NCBI RefSeq assembly: GCF_001050235.1
Contig: NZ_DF967972.1
Location: 515,950-579,949 of the forward strand
Origin: Longilinea arvoryzae
GTDB taxonomy: Bacteria > Chloroflexota > Anaerolineae > Anaerolineales > Anaerolineaceae
Direction of reading: 5' to 3'
DNA: 64,000 nucleotides
Positions 25,180-34,682 of this stretch are shown here, one piece after another. Made by a program: the position numbers and the translations under genes. The notes beneath the pieces are model-generated. The model ran no database searches. It had not been told where the DNA came from and worked only from the letters and a program-made list of their open reading frames with translations. Position 1 is the stretch's first letter. Each line of letters begins with the position of its first letter.

Positions 25180-25986
25180 TCACGCGAGATTCGAGAAAAT
25201 GCCGAGCATGATCGGAATATCCATGCCGCCATCGAACCATATCGAGCCCCACATACTGTCGGTCTTTTGCATGAGATATCCCCAGAGTAAAGCCAGTGGA
25301 AAGGTCACGGCCAGAAAAAGTAAATTATCTGCCGAATAAGTTACCGTGCCATGCAGGCCGGTGCATACGAAAGCGACCAGGAAATTCGAAATGATCTTGC
25401 CAAAGAATGGTTGCAATTTTCGCAGGAACAACCCCCGAAACATCAGTTCTTCCATGGTGCCGTTTACCAGCACATAGATCAACAGCCAGGGAATCCACGG
25501 AGTGATCCTGGCGATGCTCAAGTCGCGTGCTTTGAACAGGCCAGCCATGAGGAAGGAGCCTGCCGCAGCGAGCAGGAAAGTAGCCGCCCCGATGATGAGA
25601 CCCAGTTTCAGGTTGCCCTTCTGGAGGTAGATCGAACCCGGGCTGTCCCCGGCTGTCTTGTTCAAGAGAATGATCGCACTGATGACGATGAAACCTTCAT
25701 TTAATTTCTGGACAGCCCAGCCGACAGGGGCAATATCGGTGACGCCCAGGGCCTTGATCAGGTAAGTGCCAAAGATCAAGTCCAATGAGACCGCGACAGA
25801 GAGGATGAGAAGACCTACCAGGATCTGCCGATACCTTTCCAGGCGCGCACTTCGATAGGTCAATTCCACGACCATCAGGAGAGCGGCGGATATCCCGATT
25901 CTGCCAAGATAGTCTTTAACCTCGCTCTCGAGCAGAGGCCGCCACGGGCTGAATACGAGGATGATCAACGCCGCAAGATTATTCAA
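25180..25986 (-). CDS. CPBP-family intramembrane protease (Abi)
   Basis: 268 residues with about eight membrane helices. The family motifs are NGTMEELMFRG (EExxxR, the catalytic Glu pair), FVCTGLHGTVTY (metal-binding His) and a final SIWFDGGMDI where many members have His. CPBP proteases cleave membrane substrates; related proteins process peptides or protect against bacteriocins. The start is a TTG at 25986 without a clear ribosome site, so the N-terminus is uncertain. Confidence 0.85.
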   Translation of the reverse strand: MNNLAALIILVFSPWRPLLESEVKDYLGRIGISAALLMVVELTYRSARLERYRQILVGLLILSVAVSLDLIFGTYLIKALGVTDIAPVGWAVQKLNEGFIVISAIILLNKTAGDSPGSIYLQKGNLKLGLIIGAATFLLAAAGSFLMAGLFKARDLSIARITPWIPWLLIYVLVNGTMEELMFRGLFLRKLQPFFGKIISNFLVAFVCTGLHGTVTYSADNLLFLAVTFPLALLWGYLMQKTDSMWGSIWFDGGMDIPIMLGIFSNLA

Positions 25987-26196
25987 GAATCAAAAAGCGT
26001 CTTCAATCGGATAAATCGCTTCAAAAAAGAGACGCTTCCCTTTTACATCATTGGCTTAATCGGATCCTCATCGAGGGCTTTGCGCGGTTACAGGCCCTCA
26101 CCTGAGCCGAGTCACATGCCCGCAGCCGAGATCATGCTCGGGAACCATTGACCCTCCAGCGACGTCTTCACTTTGTTCAATAAATGGAGAATAACG

Positions 26197-26631
26197 ATGA
26201 AAAAGGTCACTTTGCTGTTCACTTTTACAATGATCTTTAGCCTGCTGCTGGCAGGCTGCGCCTTGCAACCTGCCCCGACGCAGGGGATACCGCCGGAAAT
26301 TCGTACACCAACCCCAAACCCTACCGGCGCCGGTGATTCGAAAACGATTACTTTGGAGGATTCCGGCAAAACAATCCAGCTAGCGGTTGGCGAGCGTTTC
26401 CTGTTGAAATTGGGGAATGAGTATACCTGGGATATTTCCATCAGCGATCAGACGGTGGTGGAGCGGGTGAAGAACGTCATGGTGATTCTGGGAGCGCAGG
26501 GACTCTATGACGCGCTAAAGCCGGGAACGGTTACACTGAGCGCTACGGGCGACCCGGTATGCAATCAGGCGGTTCCATCCTGCAAGGCGCCATCCATTCA
26601 ATTCAGCATCGCCATCGAGGTGACCCCATAA
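26197..26631 (+). CDS. lipoprotein with inhibitor I42 (chagasin-like) domain
   Basis: About 144 residues. A signal peptide ends in the lipobox LLLAGC, so the protein is anchored to the membrane from outside. A Pro/Thr linker follows, then a domain with VGERFLLKLGNEYTWDIS and a later strand pair ending IEVTP, as in I42 cysteine-protease inhibitors. The usual GxGxxW segment is not clear. GGAG precedes the ATG at 26197; an earlier ATG at 26173 is less likely. Confidence 0.72.
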   Translation: MKKVTLLFTFTMIFSLLLAGCALQPAPTQGIPPEIRTPTPNPTGAGDSKTITLEDSGKTIQLAVGERFLLKLGNEYTWDISISDQTVVERVKNVMVILGAQGLYDALKPGTVTLSATGDPVCNQAVPSCKAPSIQFSIAIEVTP

Positions 26632-27001
26632 GTCCAGGGCCTGCCGGGTAGAATCGATATCAAATCTCGAAAACGACCCACCGTTGACGCCTGGATCATA
26701 ACGGGTTCCAAAACTGAAAAACCAGGTCGAGTTCAGCGCCGGCCTGCGTACCCCAAAAATGCGCGGCATTGGGATGCGGAATTTGCGTGGCCTGTTCCAG
26801 GACAAATCCCTCCCAGGAAGCGCCGACCCCTGGGATGTCCATGCAGGCAGTGAACATCCGGAATATCCAGAAGGCTGTGCAATAACCCTGTATCCCGGAG
26901 TCAGATTTTGGAAGATTTCACCTGGCGTTTGCCCAGGTTCTCGAACCAGGGCTGAAGCTGGCAAATCACGATCGTGCCGGAACAGACTCGCCTTACCGAA
27001 T
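26632..27001. other. gene-free stretch
   Basis: About 370 bases between the I42 lipoprotein and the GNAT gene. Nothing with a convincing start, motif or repeat was found in it. Confidence 0.5.
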
Positions 27002-27529
27002 TTACGAATCCAGAAATTCTTTCCGAGAAATCGTGAAAGCGTAGCCGCCTTCTTCATCCAGCCCCACGTATTTCATACCGATTTTCTCCATCACCCGCTT
27101 CGAAGCCAGGTTCTCCGGCGCGGCGCCGCCGTGGATGCTGGGCAATTCCATTCGCGTAAAAGCGTAATCGAGCAGCGCCCGGGCTGCCTCGGTGGCCAAT
27201 CCCTTACCCCAATCGTCCGATTTCAGCAGGTAAAACAAAGCCGGGTCGGCATCCGCCGGCTGGGTATGATCCAGGCCGCACCAGCCGATGAATTCGTTTG
27301 TCTCTTTCGAGAGGATCGCCAGACACAGGTGGACGATCTTTCCGGGCCGGTTTTGGGCGTGATTCGCGCGCATCCTTTGGATGACCCGTTCCGCCTCCGG
27401 CAGAGGGATGGGGCCTTCATCCAACTTCCAACTGGAAGCGACGCCAGCCACGTCCGCCGGGGTGACGGTGCGAAGGATCAGCCGGGCTGTTTCGATGAAG
27501 CATTCACCGGCCATTTCAGGATTTGCCAT
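27002..27529 (-). CDS. GNAT-family N-acetyltransferase (RimJ/RimL type)
   Basis: About 175 residues. IETARLILRTVTPADVAGVA is the RimJ-like N-terminus, LLKSDDWGKGLATEAARALLDYAF is the acetyl-CoA pyrophosphate loop region, and GGAAPENLASKRVMEKIG is the conserved C-terminal helix. It transfers an acetyl group from acetyl-CoA to an amine. The ATG at 27529, after GGGGGTG, lies 14 bases inside the Sel1-repeat gene, so the two are coupled. A decayed copy of its 3' end is at 24976-25152. Confidence 0.88.
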   Translation of the reverse strand: MANPEMAGECFIETARLILRTVTPADVAGVASSWKLDEGPIPLPEAERVIQRMRANHAQNRPGKIVHLCLAILSKETNEFIGWCGLDHTQPADADPALFYLLKSDDWGKGLATEAARALLDYAFTRMELPSIHGGAAPENLASKRVMEKIGMKYVGLDEEGGYAFTISRKEFLDS

Positions 27530-27944
27530 CCACACCCCCTTCGGCATCGGCCATTTCCCATGCGATTCCCAGCGCCCGGCATTTTTCGATTGCCTCACGG
27601 CAGCCGTTGCGAGCCGAAGTCCGATACCAGGATTCGGCGAACGCCCTATCCGGCTGCGTTCCCAGCCCTTTTTCGTACTGTTCGGCCAGATTGCACTGCG
27701 CATCGCGATCGCCGTGTCTGGCGGCGCGCCGGTTCCAGTACAGCGCCTTCGAGGCATTGCGCGCCACGCCCAGTCCCTGCATATAAAAATAGCCGATCTG
27801 GCATTCCGCCAACGGGTAGCCCTTGAGGGCGAGCTTCATGTGTTCCTTGAAACAGGTGGAATAATCACCGGTCAAAAAATAATCTTGGATGATTTCATCG
27901 CAGCGGGTGAGCTCAGGGCTAGGGGGATAATATCGTTCGGACAT
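27516..27944 (-). CDS. Sel1-repeat protein
   Basis: 142 residues with two or three Sel1-like repeats: YPLAECQIGYFYMQGLGVARN, then DRDAQCNLAEQYEKGLGTQP, and a third weaker one. These short helical repeats mediate protein contacts. No signal peptide. TATAAT lies 10 bases before the ATG, so the leader may be very short. It overlaps the GNAT gene by 14 bases. Confidence 0.8.
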   Translation of the reverse strand: MSERYYPPSPELTRCDEIIQDYFLTGDYSTCFKEHMKLALKGYPLAECQIGYFYMQGLGVARNASKALYWNRRAARHGDRDAQCNLAEQYEKGLGTQPDRAFAESWYRTSARNGCREAIEKCRALGIAWEMADAEGGVDGKS

Positions 27945-28051
27945 GGCTCACCCATTATAGGTTCCTTTGGGCAGCAGCAGCGTCCAGTTTTGGCGGCAAT
28001 TTGGCGGGTTGGCTGCGAATTTGCTTGCTCCCGGGACGGGCATAAATAAAA

Positions 28052-28077
28052 GCGGAGCCGGTGTATCCTGGCTCCGC
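28052..28077 (-). terminator. intrinsic terminator of the beta-helix lipoprotein
   Basis: GCGGAGCC (28052-28059) pairs with GGCTCCGC (28070-28077). Read on the minus strand it is followed by TTTTATTTATG and lies about 40 bases after the stop at 28118. Confidence 0.8.
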
Positions 28078-28117
28078 GCGTTTATTTTCGAGAGATTGGC
28101 TTTCGCCGTTCAGATGG

Positions 28118-29539
28118 CTAATTGATGGCGCTGCCGTTTACATACAACGTGTGTCCGTTCGTCACCACATTGTCCATGCTCCCGTTGAACGCGCTGACGT
28201 AGCTGTCGGCAGTGAGGGTCCAGGTGCTGGTCGAATCCAGCGTCACCGAGAGCGAAGAGGCCTGGGTGCCGTCCGGGTTGATCGCGCCGGTGAAGGCGGA
28301 GGAATTCGAGATCTTCATGTCCAGGGTCGAGATCGCGTCGACGAAGATATCGCCGGAAAGGGTCTGCCCGGAAAGATCGAAGGTCGCATTGCCGCCGTTC
28401 GATCCGGCCGTGCCCCAGCCGCGCGAGCCGTCGTTGCCGGAAACCCGCAGCAGGTACGCGCCGTCAGCCAGGGTCAGATCGACGCCGCTCAGGGTGATGA
28501 CGCTGTTGGTGTTCGTCACATAGAACATATCACCGTTCTTCGAAACCAGCGTTCCGCCGGTCATGGTGAAGCTGCTGGTTCCGGTTTCGGCGTCGCCCGA
28601 CATGCTCTGATAAAGCATGACATTGTGGATGTTCTCGCCGCTGGCCTGACCGTAGGTGCCGCTCATGTTGCCGGTGACCGTGCAGTCATTGAGCGTCACC
28701 GAGTTGAAGCCTTCGACGACCACGGCCTCGGAATCGTTGGCGGTCAGCGTGGCGTTGTTGGCGGTGATATTCGCGGTGCTGTAGATGGCCGGCGCACCGG
28801 AGCTGCCGCTGGTGGTATAGGTCCCGCCGTCCACGGTCAGGGTGCCGCCCCCGCGGTCGCTGCGGATGGCGGCCTTGACGGTCGAATTGACGGTCAGGTT
28901 GGTGGCGGTCAGGGTGGCCCCGCCCGAAACCTCGATCCCGCCGGCGTTACCGCCCGAAACGTTGATCGTCGTATCCTGGATGTGGATGGTCGAGCCGTCG
29001 TAGGCGAAGACGCCGTTCGCACCTTCGGCGCTGGCCGTGACCGTGCCGCCGGTGATGTTCAGGGTGGCGGTGTCGAGGGCCAGAATGGCCGCGTTCAGAC
29101 CGTAGAAGCTGCTGGCATCGCTGCTCGAAGCTACGCCGGCGCTCTTCTCGACCGTCACATCGTTCAGCGAAGCCGTGACATCGCCCTCGGCGCGGAGCGC
29201 GTTTTCATCCGCGTTGGTCGAGGTGTAAGTGCCGCCGTTGAGCGCTTCGCCGTCGGCCAGCGTGTAAGCGCCTGTACCGGTATCGACGCTGGCAGCCCCG
29301 CCGCCGGGGGCTCCACCGGGAGCATTACCGGGCGCCCCGCCAGGCCCGTCAGCCGGAGCGCCAGCGGGCGGCGCCGCGGGGACCGATTGGGTGGCGGCGC
29401 TGGTGGCAGCGGCCGTCGTTTGGGTGGGGGTGGTCGCAGCAGCGGTACTGGACGCCGTCGCCGCGCAGCCGGTCAACAGCGCAAGAAGGATGGCGCCCGT
29501 GCAAATGGTCATTCCGATTTTGAAAAGTAAACTTCGCAT
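28118..29539 (-). CDS. secreted lipoprotein with right-handed beta-helix repeats
   Basis: 473 residues. A signal peptide ends at the lipobox LLTGC, followed by an Ala/Thr-rich linker and a Gly/Ala/Pro segment (GGAPGNAPGGAPGGG). The rest is a string of short strands rich in Thr, Asn, Gly and Asp, such as TLNITGGTVTASAEGANGVF, TINVSGGNAGGIEVSGG and TLTVDGGTYTTSG, the pattern of a parallel beta-helix. Such proteins bind or cut polysaccharides or act as adhesins; no catalytic residues are identifiable. GGAGATG precedes the ATG and a terminator follows. Single-gene unit. Confidence 0.8.
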   Translation of the reverse strand: MRSLLFKIGMTICTGAILLALLTGCAATASSTAAATTPTQTTAAATSAATQSVPAAPPAGAPADGPGGAPGNAPGGAPGGGAASVDTGTGAYTLADGEALNGGTYTSTNADENALRAEGDVTASLNDVTVEKSAGVASSSDASSFYGLNAAILALDTATLNITGGTVTASAEGANGVFAYDGSTIHIQDTTINVSGGNAGGIEVSGGATLTATNLTVNSTVKAAIRSDRGGGTLTVDGGTYTTSGSSGAPAIYSTANITANNATLTANDSEAVVVEGFNSVTLNDCTVTGNMSGTYGQASGENIHNVMLYQSMSGDAETGTSSFTMTGGTLVSKNGDMFYVTNTNSVITLSGVDLTLADGAYLLRVSGNDGSRGWGTAGSNGGNATFDLSGQTLSGDIFVDAISTLDMKISNSSAFTGAINPDGTQASSLSVTLDSTSTWTLTADSYVSAFNGSMDNVVTNGHTLYVNGSAIN

Positions 29540-29650
29540 CAGACATCTCCAGGAACAAAGAATGGATAGACAAAATATATGCGCTCTTCCGCTGGAGGTG
29601 GTTTAGGAATGGTATAGGCACACCCGGCGCTTCGGGTACTGATAATAAAA

Positions 29651-29670
29651 GCTCTCCACAGCGGGAGAGC
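29651..29670 (-). terminator. hairpin, likely terminator
   Basis: GCTCTCC (29651-29657) and GGGAGAGC (29663-29670) form a stem. On the minus strand TTTTATTATC follows. It resembles the AGCGC/GAGAGC hairpins at 55472 and 48198. It would end a transcript from the small frame at 29773-29931 or from further upstream. Confidence 0.6.
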
Positions 29671-29772
29671 GCTGGTTGCGATCCGCCCGACCGGCAGGCC
29701 GATCGCACAGAGTCAGCGCAACGCGAAAGGCGCGTGCACCGGTCGAACCGATCCGGCTCATGCCGCATTCCT

Positions 29773-29931
29773 CTACGAGGGTTTTCCCCTTTGCGGTTTT
29801 TTCTCTGCCAGGACCTTAGCCGTGGACACCGCCTGATAGGTGATTTTTGTGGTGGATTTCGCGGGGATTCCCATCAGCAAATCGGCCGGGATGCCCAAGT
29901 TTGCCGCCAACCTCTTATAACTTGCCTTCAT
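29773..29931 (-). CDS. possible small protein, 52 residues
   Basis: ATG at 29931 to TAG at 29773 encodes MKASYKRLAANLGIPADLLM and a basic tail ending KPQRGKPS. The first 20 residues read like part of a helix-turn-helix (RLAANLGIP). No clear Shine-Dalgarno sequence. The hairpin at 29651-29670 lies downstream. It may be a real small protein or the end of a lost gene. The remaining spacer to 30110 shows nothing further. Confidence 0.3.
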   Translation of the reverse strand: MKASYKRLAANLGIPADLLMGIPAKSTTKITYQAVSTAKVLAEKKPQRGKPS

Positions 29932-30110
29932 GACAAACACAAGCGACAGCCACTACAGTGTCATACCGATTTCAATAAATAATCGAATAAGGCCGAATGC
30001 AAAACGTGCATCCAAAATACGAATTCACGTTCTCGATCGAAATCACCCTCACTATTCAATCCTGACTCGTTTTTTCTTCTTTCAACCACAGAAGTGGAAT
30101 TTCCTTTTCC

Positions 30111-31328
30111 TTATCCCTTGTCAACCACATCGGTGATCAACTCAATCGCGCGCTCAACCCCTCTCTCAGACCGGATCTGCTGCCCCAGGGTGTTTGCTTT
30201 CATCCGAATAACCTCATCCTCCATAACTTTTCGGATCGCTTCGGTGAGGATTTCGCTCTTCAACTGCGCCCGGCTGATGGGCTGCGGGCCAACCCCCAAC
30301 TCCTGGACTTTTTGGCCCCAGATAAACTGGTCAATAATGTGGGGAATCACGATCTGGGGGATACCCGCCCGGAAACCGGCAGCCGTCGTACCAAATCCAC
30401 CGTGGTGCATCAGCGCTGCCGACCGTGGCAGCAACCATTCATGGGGGATCGAACCCGCATGAAAGATGTTCGCTGGAAGGGTCATTTTTCCAATGGGTTC
30501 ATCCCAACCCTGGATGATCGCCCGCGCGCCCGCATCCTGTACGGCATGTATGGTAATTTCAGCCGCTTCCTGTGCATCTTCTCCACTGATGGACATCGCT
30601 CCCAGACTGACAATAACCGGTGGAACGCCTTCATCCATAAAAGCTTGCAGATCAACTGGCGGAGTCCATTCCAGCGGCGATGGAGCAAACCAATACCCTG
30701 TCATCTGATGTCGGGTTTCCCATCGTGGATTCGGTGAATAGATTTCCGGGCTAATTGGGATGAGATTGAGTTTCGGAGAAGTAATCCCGGTCGGTCCCAT
30801 GGGTTGAACTCCAACGCGTTTGCGAATTTGATTCAACGGACGCGTCATCACCATCCCCATTCCCGCTCCCGCAATCCGCATCAGGCCGCGTTTGATCAGA
30901 GAGTCGGCCGGGTCTGGGGCAGGAATGGCTTGCGGTGACAGAGTTACGCTGATTGCGGGCATTCCCAATTGGTCAGCTTCGATGCTCCCCGCAGCGGTAT
31001 GCGACACGATCACCCAATCATTCTGGCGGCACAATTTTAGTAAATCCGGGTGGCATTGTTCAAGCATAATGAAGGAAAATTTCATCACGCGCATAAAACC
31101 AATCATCCAATTGGGTGAATGGCCGCGGATGATCGCTGTTTCGCGGGCAATATCGATATCCGGTCCCATCGGCGCGAAGTGTATGCCATAGGACTCAACC
31201 AGTGACCGCATGCATGGGTGGGAGGCAATGGTTGCTTCGTGACCGGCGTGATTAAGACCCAAAGCAAGGGCGATATACGGCTGCACATCACCCCGCGTTC
31301 CTATGGTTGGAATGAGAAATTTGCTCAA
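30111..31328 (-). CDS. GT1-family glycosyltransferase (UGT/MGT, sterol-glucosyltransferase-like)
   Basis: 405 residues. The N-terminus FLIPTIGTRGDVQPYIALAL is the acceptor-domain signature of the sterol/macrolide glucosyltransferase group, and the C-terminal donor site reads HHGGFGTTAAGFRAGIPQIV followed by HIIDQFIWG. These enzymes put glucose or glucuronate on lipids or antibiotics and often detoxify them. The start is a TTG at 31328 after CGGAG. Single gene. Confidence 0.9.
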   Translation of the reverse strand: MSKFLIPTIGTRGDVQPYIALALGLNHAGHEATIASHPCMRSLVESYGIHFAPMGPDIDIARETAIIRGHSPNWMIGFMRVMKFSFIMLEQCHPDLLKLCRQNDWVIVSHTAAGSIEADQLGMPAISVTLSPQAIPAPDPADSLIKRGLMRIAGAGMGMVMTRPLNQIRKRVGVQPMGPTGITSPKLNLIPISPEIYSPNPRWETRHQMTGYWFAPSPLEWTPPVDLQAFMDEGVPPVIVSLGAMSISGEDAQEAAEITIHAVQDAGARAIIQGWDEPIGKMTLPANIFHAGSIPHEWLLPRSAALMHHGGFGTTAAGFRAGIPQIVIPHIIDQFIWGQKVQELGVGPQPISRAQLKSEILTEAIRKVMEDEVIRMKANTLGQQIRSERGVERAIELITDVVDKG

Positions 31329-31539
31329 TTGTTACTCCGTTTTGACAATAATATTAAATAAACACAATCAGGGATCTGGGATTTAGGTAGAAGGCCGGTC
31401 ATGGTGAAGGCCATCTTTTGGCCTGAAACATCTACAATTTTACATCCGAGATCCTTCCTCATTTTTTTGGTTCTCCCAAATTCAGGTTAACATGATAAAC
31501 CATAGAACAAAAACCCGGTAGGGATGGTCAAAACCGAAA

Positions 31540-31582
31540 GGTGCGTTCAAAATGCCCCTGCGGGGCACAGGCCGAACGCGCC
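31540..31582 (-). terminator. GTGCGTTC-type hairpin with one inner unit
   Basis: Outer arms GGTGCGTTC (31540-31548) and GAACGCGCC (31574-31582) enclose the 15-bp inner hairpin TGCCCC-TGC-GGGGCA (31553-31567) plus CAGGC. The element touches the TAA of the serine hydrolase (31583-31585). On the minus strand TTTCGGTTTTGA follows, which supports termination. Confidence 0.7.
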
Positions 31583-32569
31583 TTATGCCGATACACAATT
31601 TTCAAATAGCGGCTCAATATACTCTTTAATGAATTCTATTCGATCCTTAGCGCGTAACCCAACAAGAGAAGCGATCGAAACTACCATATTTTTCTTTGTA
31701 TTGACATAAATCACATTTCCGCCTTGCCCCAAAGCTGCATAGATCGGTTCATCATCCTCAATAATCCACCAAAGATAGCCATACGACAGCTTGCCCCATC
31801 GGCTATGTTCCTTTGTACTTTCATCGATCCATCCGGTCGATAGTATTTGTTTGCTTTCCCATATCCCATTATTTAAGTACAATTGGCCTATTTTCGCCAT
31901 ATCCGCAGGTGTCAAGAAAAGTCCCCAGCCTGCCGTGTTGATCCCCTGCGGGTCAGCAACCCAACCACGGGTGTTTTTATCTTTCATAACGGCGATCTGT
32001 TCTTCTTTACTATGAAACACCACATTGTTTGGAACATGGATTCCCAGCGGAGAGAATAGATTTTCCATTGCGAAGGCAAGCACCGGCTGACCCGTCACGT
32101 TTGCAAGAATGCCCGACAGGATATCCGGCCCCACGACCGGAGTGTAGCGGAACTCGCCGACCTGCCCTTTGCCGCCCAGCAGGTCGAGCGCGGCCTTTAC
32201 CCAGCTTTCACTGGTGAAATACTTTGTGTAGGGTTCCGACTTGAACTTATATGGCACCGTCATCGTCAGCAGGTCCCTGATTCTGATATTTTGGATCGTT
32301 TTTTCTCCTCTTTTAACGGTGTATCCCGGGAAAAACTCCAATACCCTTTGCTCCGTGCTCTCGATATATCCCTTTTCCATGGCGATTCCCATCAAGGCGG
32401 AAATAACGCTCTTTGTCACTGAGTACACATGCGTGGGATTATCGGCGGTATATCCATTAAAGTAGTTTTCGTATACTTTTATACCGTTTTTTTGTACAAT
32501 CATGCCCGCGATATTGCCATAGTCACTGTTTATTGTTTTTTCAAGTTCTCTAATTTTTTCCTGATTCAT
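31583..32569 (-). CDS. serine hydrolase, class C beta-lactamase family
   Basis: 328 residues from MNQEKIRELEKTI. The catalytic SxxK is in HVYSVTKSVISALMG, the Tyr motif region is FRYTPVVGPDILS, and a late GQGGNVIYV stands where HxG/KTG lies. Such enzymes are esterases or DD-peptidase-like proteins more often than lactamases. No signal peptide, so it may be cytosolic. The ATG at 32569 follows AAGGAAAG; a longer upstream frame is not supported. A hairpin follows at once. Confidence 0.88.
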   Translation of the reverse strand: MNQEKIRELEKTINSDYGNIAGMIVQKNGIKVYENYFNGYTADNPTHVYSVTKSVISALMGIAMEKGYIESTEQRVLEFFPGYTVKRGEKTIQNIRIRDLLTMTVPYKFKSEPYTKYFTSESWVKAALDLLGGKGQVGEFRYTPVVGPDILSGILANVTGQPVLAFAMENLFSPLGIHVPNNVVFHSKEEQIAVMKDKNTRGWVADPQGINTAGWGLFLTPADMAKIGQLYLNNGIWESKQILSTGWIDESTKEHSRWGKLSYGYLWWIIEDDEPIYAALGQGGNVIYVNTKKNMVVSIASLVGLRAKDRIEFIKEYIEPLFENCVSA

Positions 32570-32729
32570 ACAATCACTTTCCTTCTTTAAGGTATAAAGG
32601 ATATCCGTTACACGAAGGATAAGTTGATTAAAAATATTTTGCAAGATCAATTGGGTTGTAAAATAAACCCTGTCATCCCAATTCAGCCGCGGTGGGTTGC
32701 AAATCCGCGGCGCGTGCAAGGAGCCCTGA

Positions 32730-33401
32730 ATGCCCATTCCAGAAAGCTGGCTTCCCGCTCTGGTCGACGAAACCACCCAACCCTACTACCAGCAGCTCTA
32801 CCGCTTCGTCGCCGAGGAACGCCGCAAATATCGGATCTATCCGTCCGGACAGGATGTGTTCAACGCCCTGCGCTACACACCCTTCGAACAGGTGCGCGTG
32901 GTGATCATCGGGCAGGATCCGTACCATGAAGAAAACCAGGCCCAGGGGCTGGCATTTTCGGTGCGCCCGGGCGTGGCCGCTCCGCCGTCCCTGATCAATA
33001 TCTTCAAGGAACTGCACGAAGACGTCCAGTTTCGCGTGCCCAACAACGGCTGCCTGATTCCCTGGGCCGAACAGGGGGTGCTGCTGTTGAATGCCGTGCT
33101 GACCGTGCGCGAACACCAGGCCAACTCGCACCAGGGCAAAGGCTGGGAAGCGTTCACCGACGCCGTGCTGCGGGCGGTGAATGCCAAAAGCAGCCGGGTA
33201 GTCTTCCTGCTGTGGGGCAGCTACGCCCAGCGCAAGGCCGAATGGATCGATACCAGCCGCCACACCGTGCTGAAAGCGCCGCACCCCTCGCCGCTCTCCG
33301 CCACGCGCGGGTTTTTCGGCTGCCGGCATTTCTCCAAAACCAACGCCGCGCTCCAATCGGTGGGCCTGGCGCCCATCGACTGGCAGTTGCCCGATTTGTG
33401 A
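32730..33401 (+). CDS. ung: uracil-DNA glycosylase, family 1
   Basis: 223 residues, the standard UNG length. The catalytic GQDPYHEENQAQGLAFSV (water-activating Asp), PPSLINIFKEL, LLLNAVLTVREHQANSHQGKGW, and the DNA-binding HPSPLSA loop are intact. It removes uracil from DNA and starts base excision repair. AAGGAG precedes the ATG. Single gene in plus orientation among minus-strand genes. Confidence 0.97.
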   Translation: MPIPESWLPALVDETTQPYYQQLYRFVAEERRKYRIYPSGQDVFNALRYTPFEQVRVVIIGQDPYHEENQAQGLAFSVRPGVAAPPSLINIFKELHEDVQFRVPNNGCLIPWAEQGVLLLNAVLTVREHQANSHQGKGWEAFTDAVLRAVNAKSSRVVFLLWGSYAQRKAEWIDTSRHTVLKAPHPSPLSATRGFFGCRHFSKTNAALQSVGLAPIDWQLPDL

Positions 33402-33418
33402 GCCAAAGCGCGACGGGT

Positions 33419-34504
33419 CTAGTGCGCGTCGGCCAGGTTGTTCGTACCCTCGAGCACGTCCTCGCGGAGGATGTGCCTCATTTTTTCCGGTTCCTCGAAC
33501 ATCGGGCTGTGGGCGGATTGGTGAAACGTGTAAAATCCCTTGATGGGGGCCTGTAATTTCTCGAGATACCCCTTCGCCAGGGCGTAGGAAACGGTGTAAT
33601 CGTAAATTCCACTGAAGAAATAGACGGGCAGATCCAACCCGGGCACCTTTTGAGCCAGATCCGTGGCGATGATCTCTTTCCACAGCGAACTGACGCCGGA
33701 TTTCGCTTTCGCGCGCCACAGATTGATCTTTTCCGGCAGGGTGTACGCCCGGCAGGCCAGGGAAGCGAAAAAGACCCCCGTGATCACCGATTTCATCGCG
33801 CGCGTCGTGCCGATTCCAAGGCTGTGCATGGCGGCGTCGCGCAGGGCCAAATAAGCATCCGGAATGCCGCCCGGCAGGCTGACGGGCGCCGCTTCAAGTT
33901 TTCGCGCCATCTTCCGGTTTCCGGCGGTTCTGAACGCCTGAAGCATATAATCGTAGGCCATTTTCTCGGATTGCAACTGATCGACCATCTGAGCCACGCC
34001 CAGATAAGCGAAATACAATTCCGGGGCCCTGGCTGCCGCCTGCAAGGCGATGAAGGATCCGCCTGAATGCCCCAGCAGGTAGATCTTTTCTTTGCCGAAG
34101 CGCGCGCGCAGGTAATTCGTCACCTCGATCGTATCGCGGATGAACTGTTCAAGGTTGATCGTCTCCGGCGGCAGATCGGCGCGATAGGAGAGTCCCGAGC
34201 CGCGCTGTTCCCACCAGACCACGGTGAAATCATCCTCGAGGCGGGTCGGATAATTCCGGGCCAGAAAATATTCCGGCATGCCCCCATGAACATACAACAG
34301 CACCGGGTTGGTTGCATCCCTGCCCCGGATGAACAGGCCTTGTTTCGCCCCCTGGATGGTTACAAAGGTTTTTTCCGAAAGGCTGCCGGCCAACGGTTTG
34401 CCGCTTTCATCCAGAAAAGGCTCGGGGTTTCCGGGACTGTTTGCCAGGAGAACGCCCAATAAAATCGATAAACACGCCAGGAAAACGCCGAAGACGATCC
34501 ACAT
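33419..34504 (-). CDS. membrane-anchored alpha/beta hydrolase (proline iminopeptidase-like)
   Basis: 361 residues. Residues 2-22 are a single membrane anchor (VFGVFLACLSILLGVLL). The hydrolase domain has the oxyanion-hole HGGMPEYF, VVWWEQRGSGLSYR, and the nucleophile elbow LLGHSGGSFIALQAA, with a late FHQSAHSPMFEEP providing the His. The WEQRG segment is typical of the proline iminopeptidase/epoxide-hydrolase branch. Substrate unknown; active site probably faces outside. Confidence 0.85.
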   Translation of the reverse strand: MWIVFGVFLACLSILLGVLLANSPGNPEPFLDESGKPLAGSLSEKTFVTIQGAKQGLFIRGRDATNPVLLYVHGGMPEYFLARNYPTRLEDDFTVVWWEQRGSGLSYRADLPPETINLEQFIRDTIEVTNYLRARFGKEKIYLLGHSGGSFIALQAAARAPELYFAYLGVAQMVDQLQSEKMAYDYMLQAFRTAGNRKMARKLEAAPVSLPGGIPDAYLALRDAAMHSLGIGTTRAMKSVITGVFFASLACRAYTLPEKINLWRAKAKSGVSSLWKEIIATDLAQKVPGLDLPVYFFSGIYDYTVSYALAKGYLEKLQAPIKGFYTFHQSAHSPMFEEPEKMRHILREDVLEGTNNLADAH

Positions 34505-34682
34505 TCCGCTTTAGCCCTTCGCGCAGCCGAAATTAATCAATATCGCAGGTTCGCCAGCCCAATAACCCCTCAGGCTCATGACAATTCAACGTTTATTCTA
34601 TACCTAATCGGATTTCAGACCTCGCGATCGGCTTCCCGGCAGCGGCTTTCCGCCGGCCGGCCCGGGTCAGTAGAAAGCAAAA

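Noticed and set aside
25995..26037. AAGCGTCT / AGACGCTT inverted repeat as a terminator
   Set aside because: The loop of 27 bases is long and no minus-strand gene lies upstream; position does not support it.
28061..29530. Plus-strand open frame of 489 codons opposite the beta-helix lipoprotein
   Set aside because: The minus strand has a signal peptide, lipobox, ribosome site and terminator; the plus frame has none.
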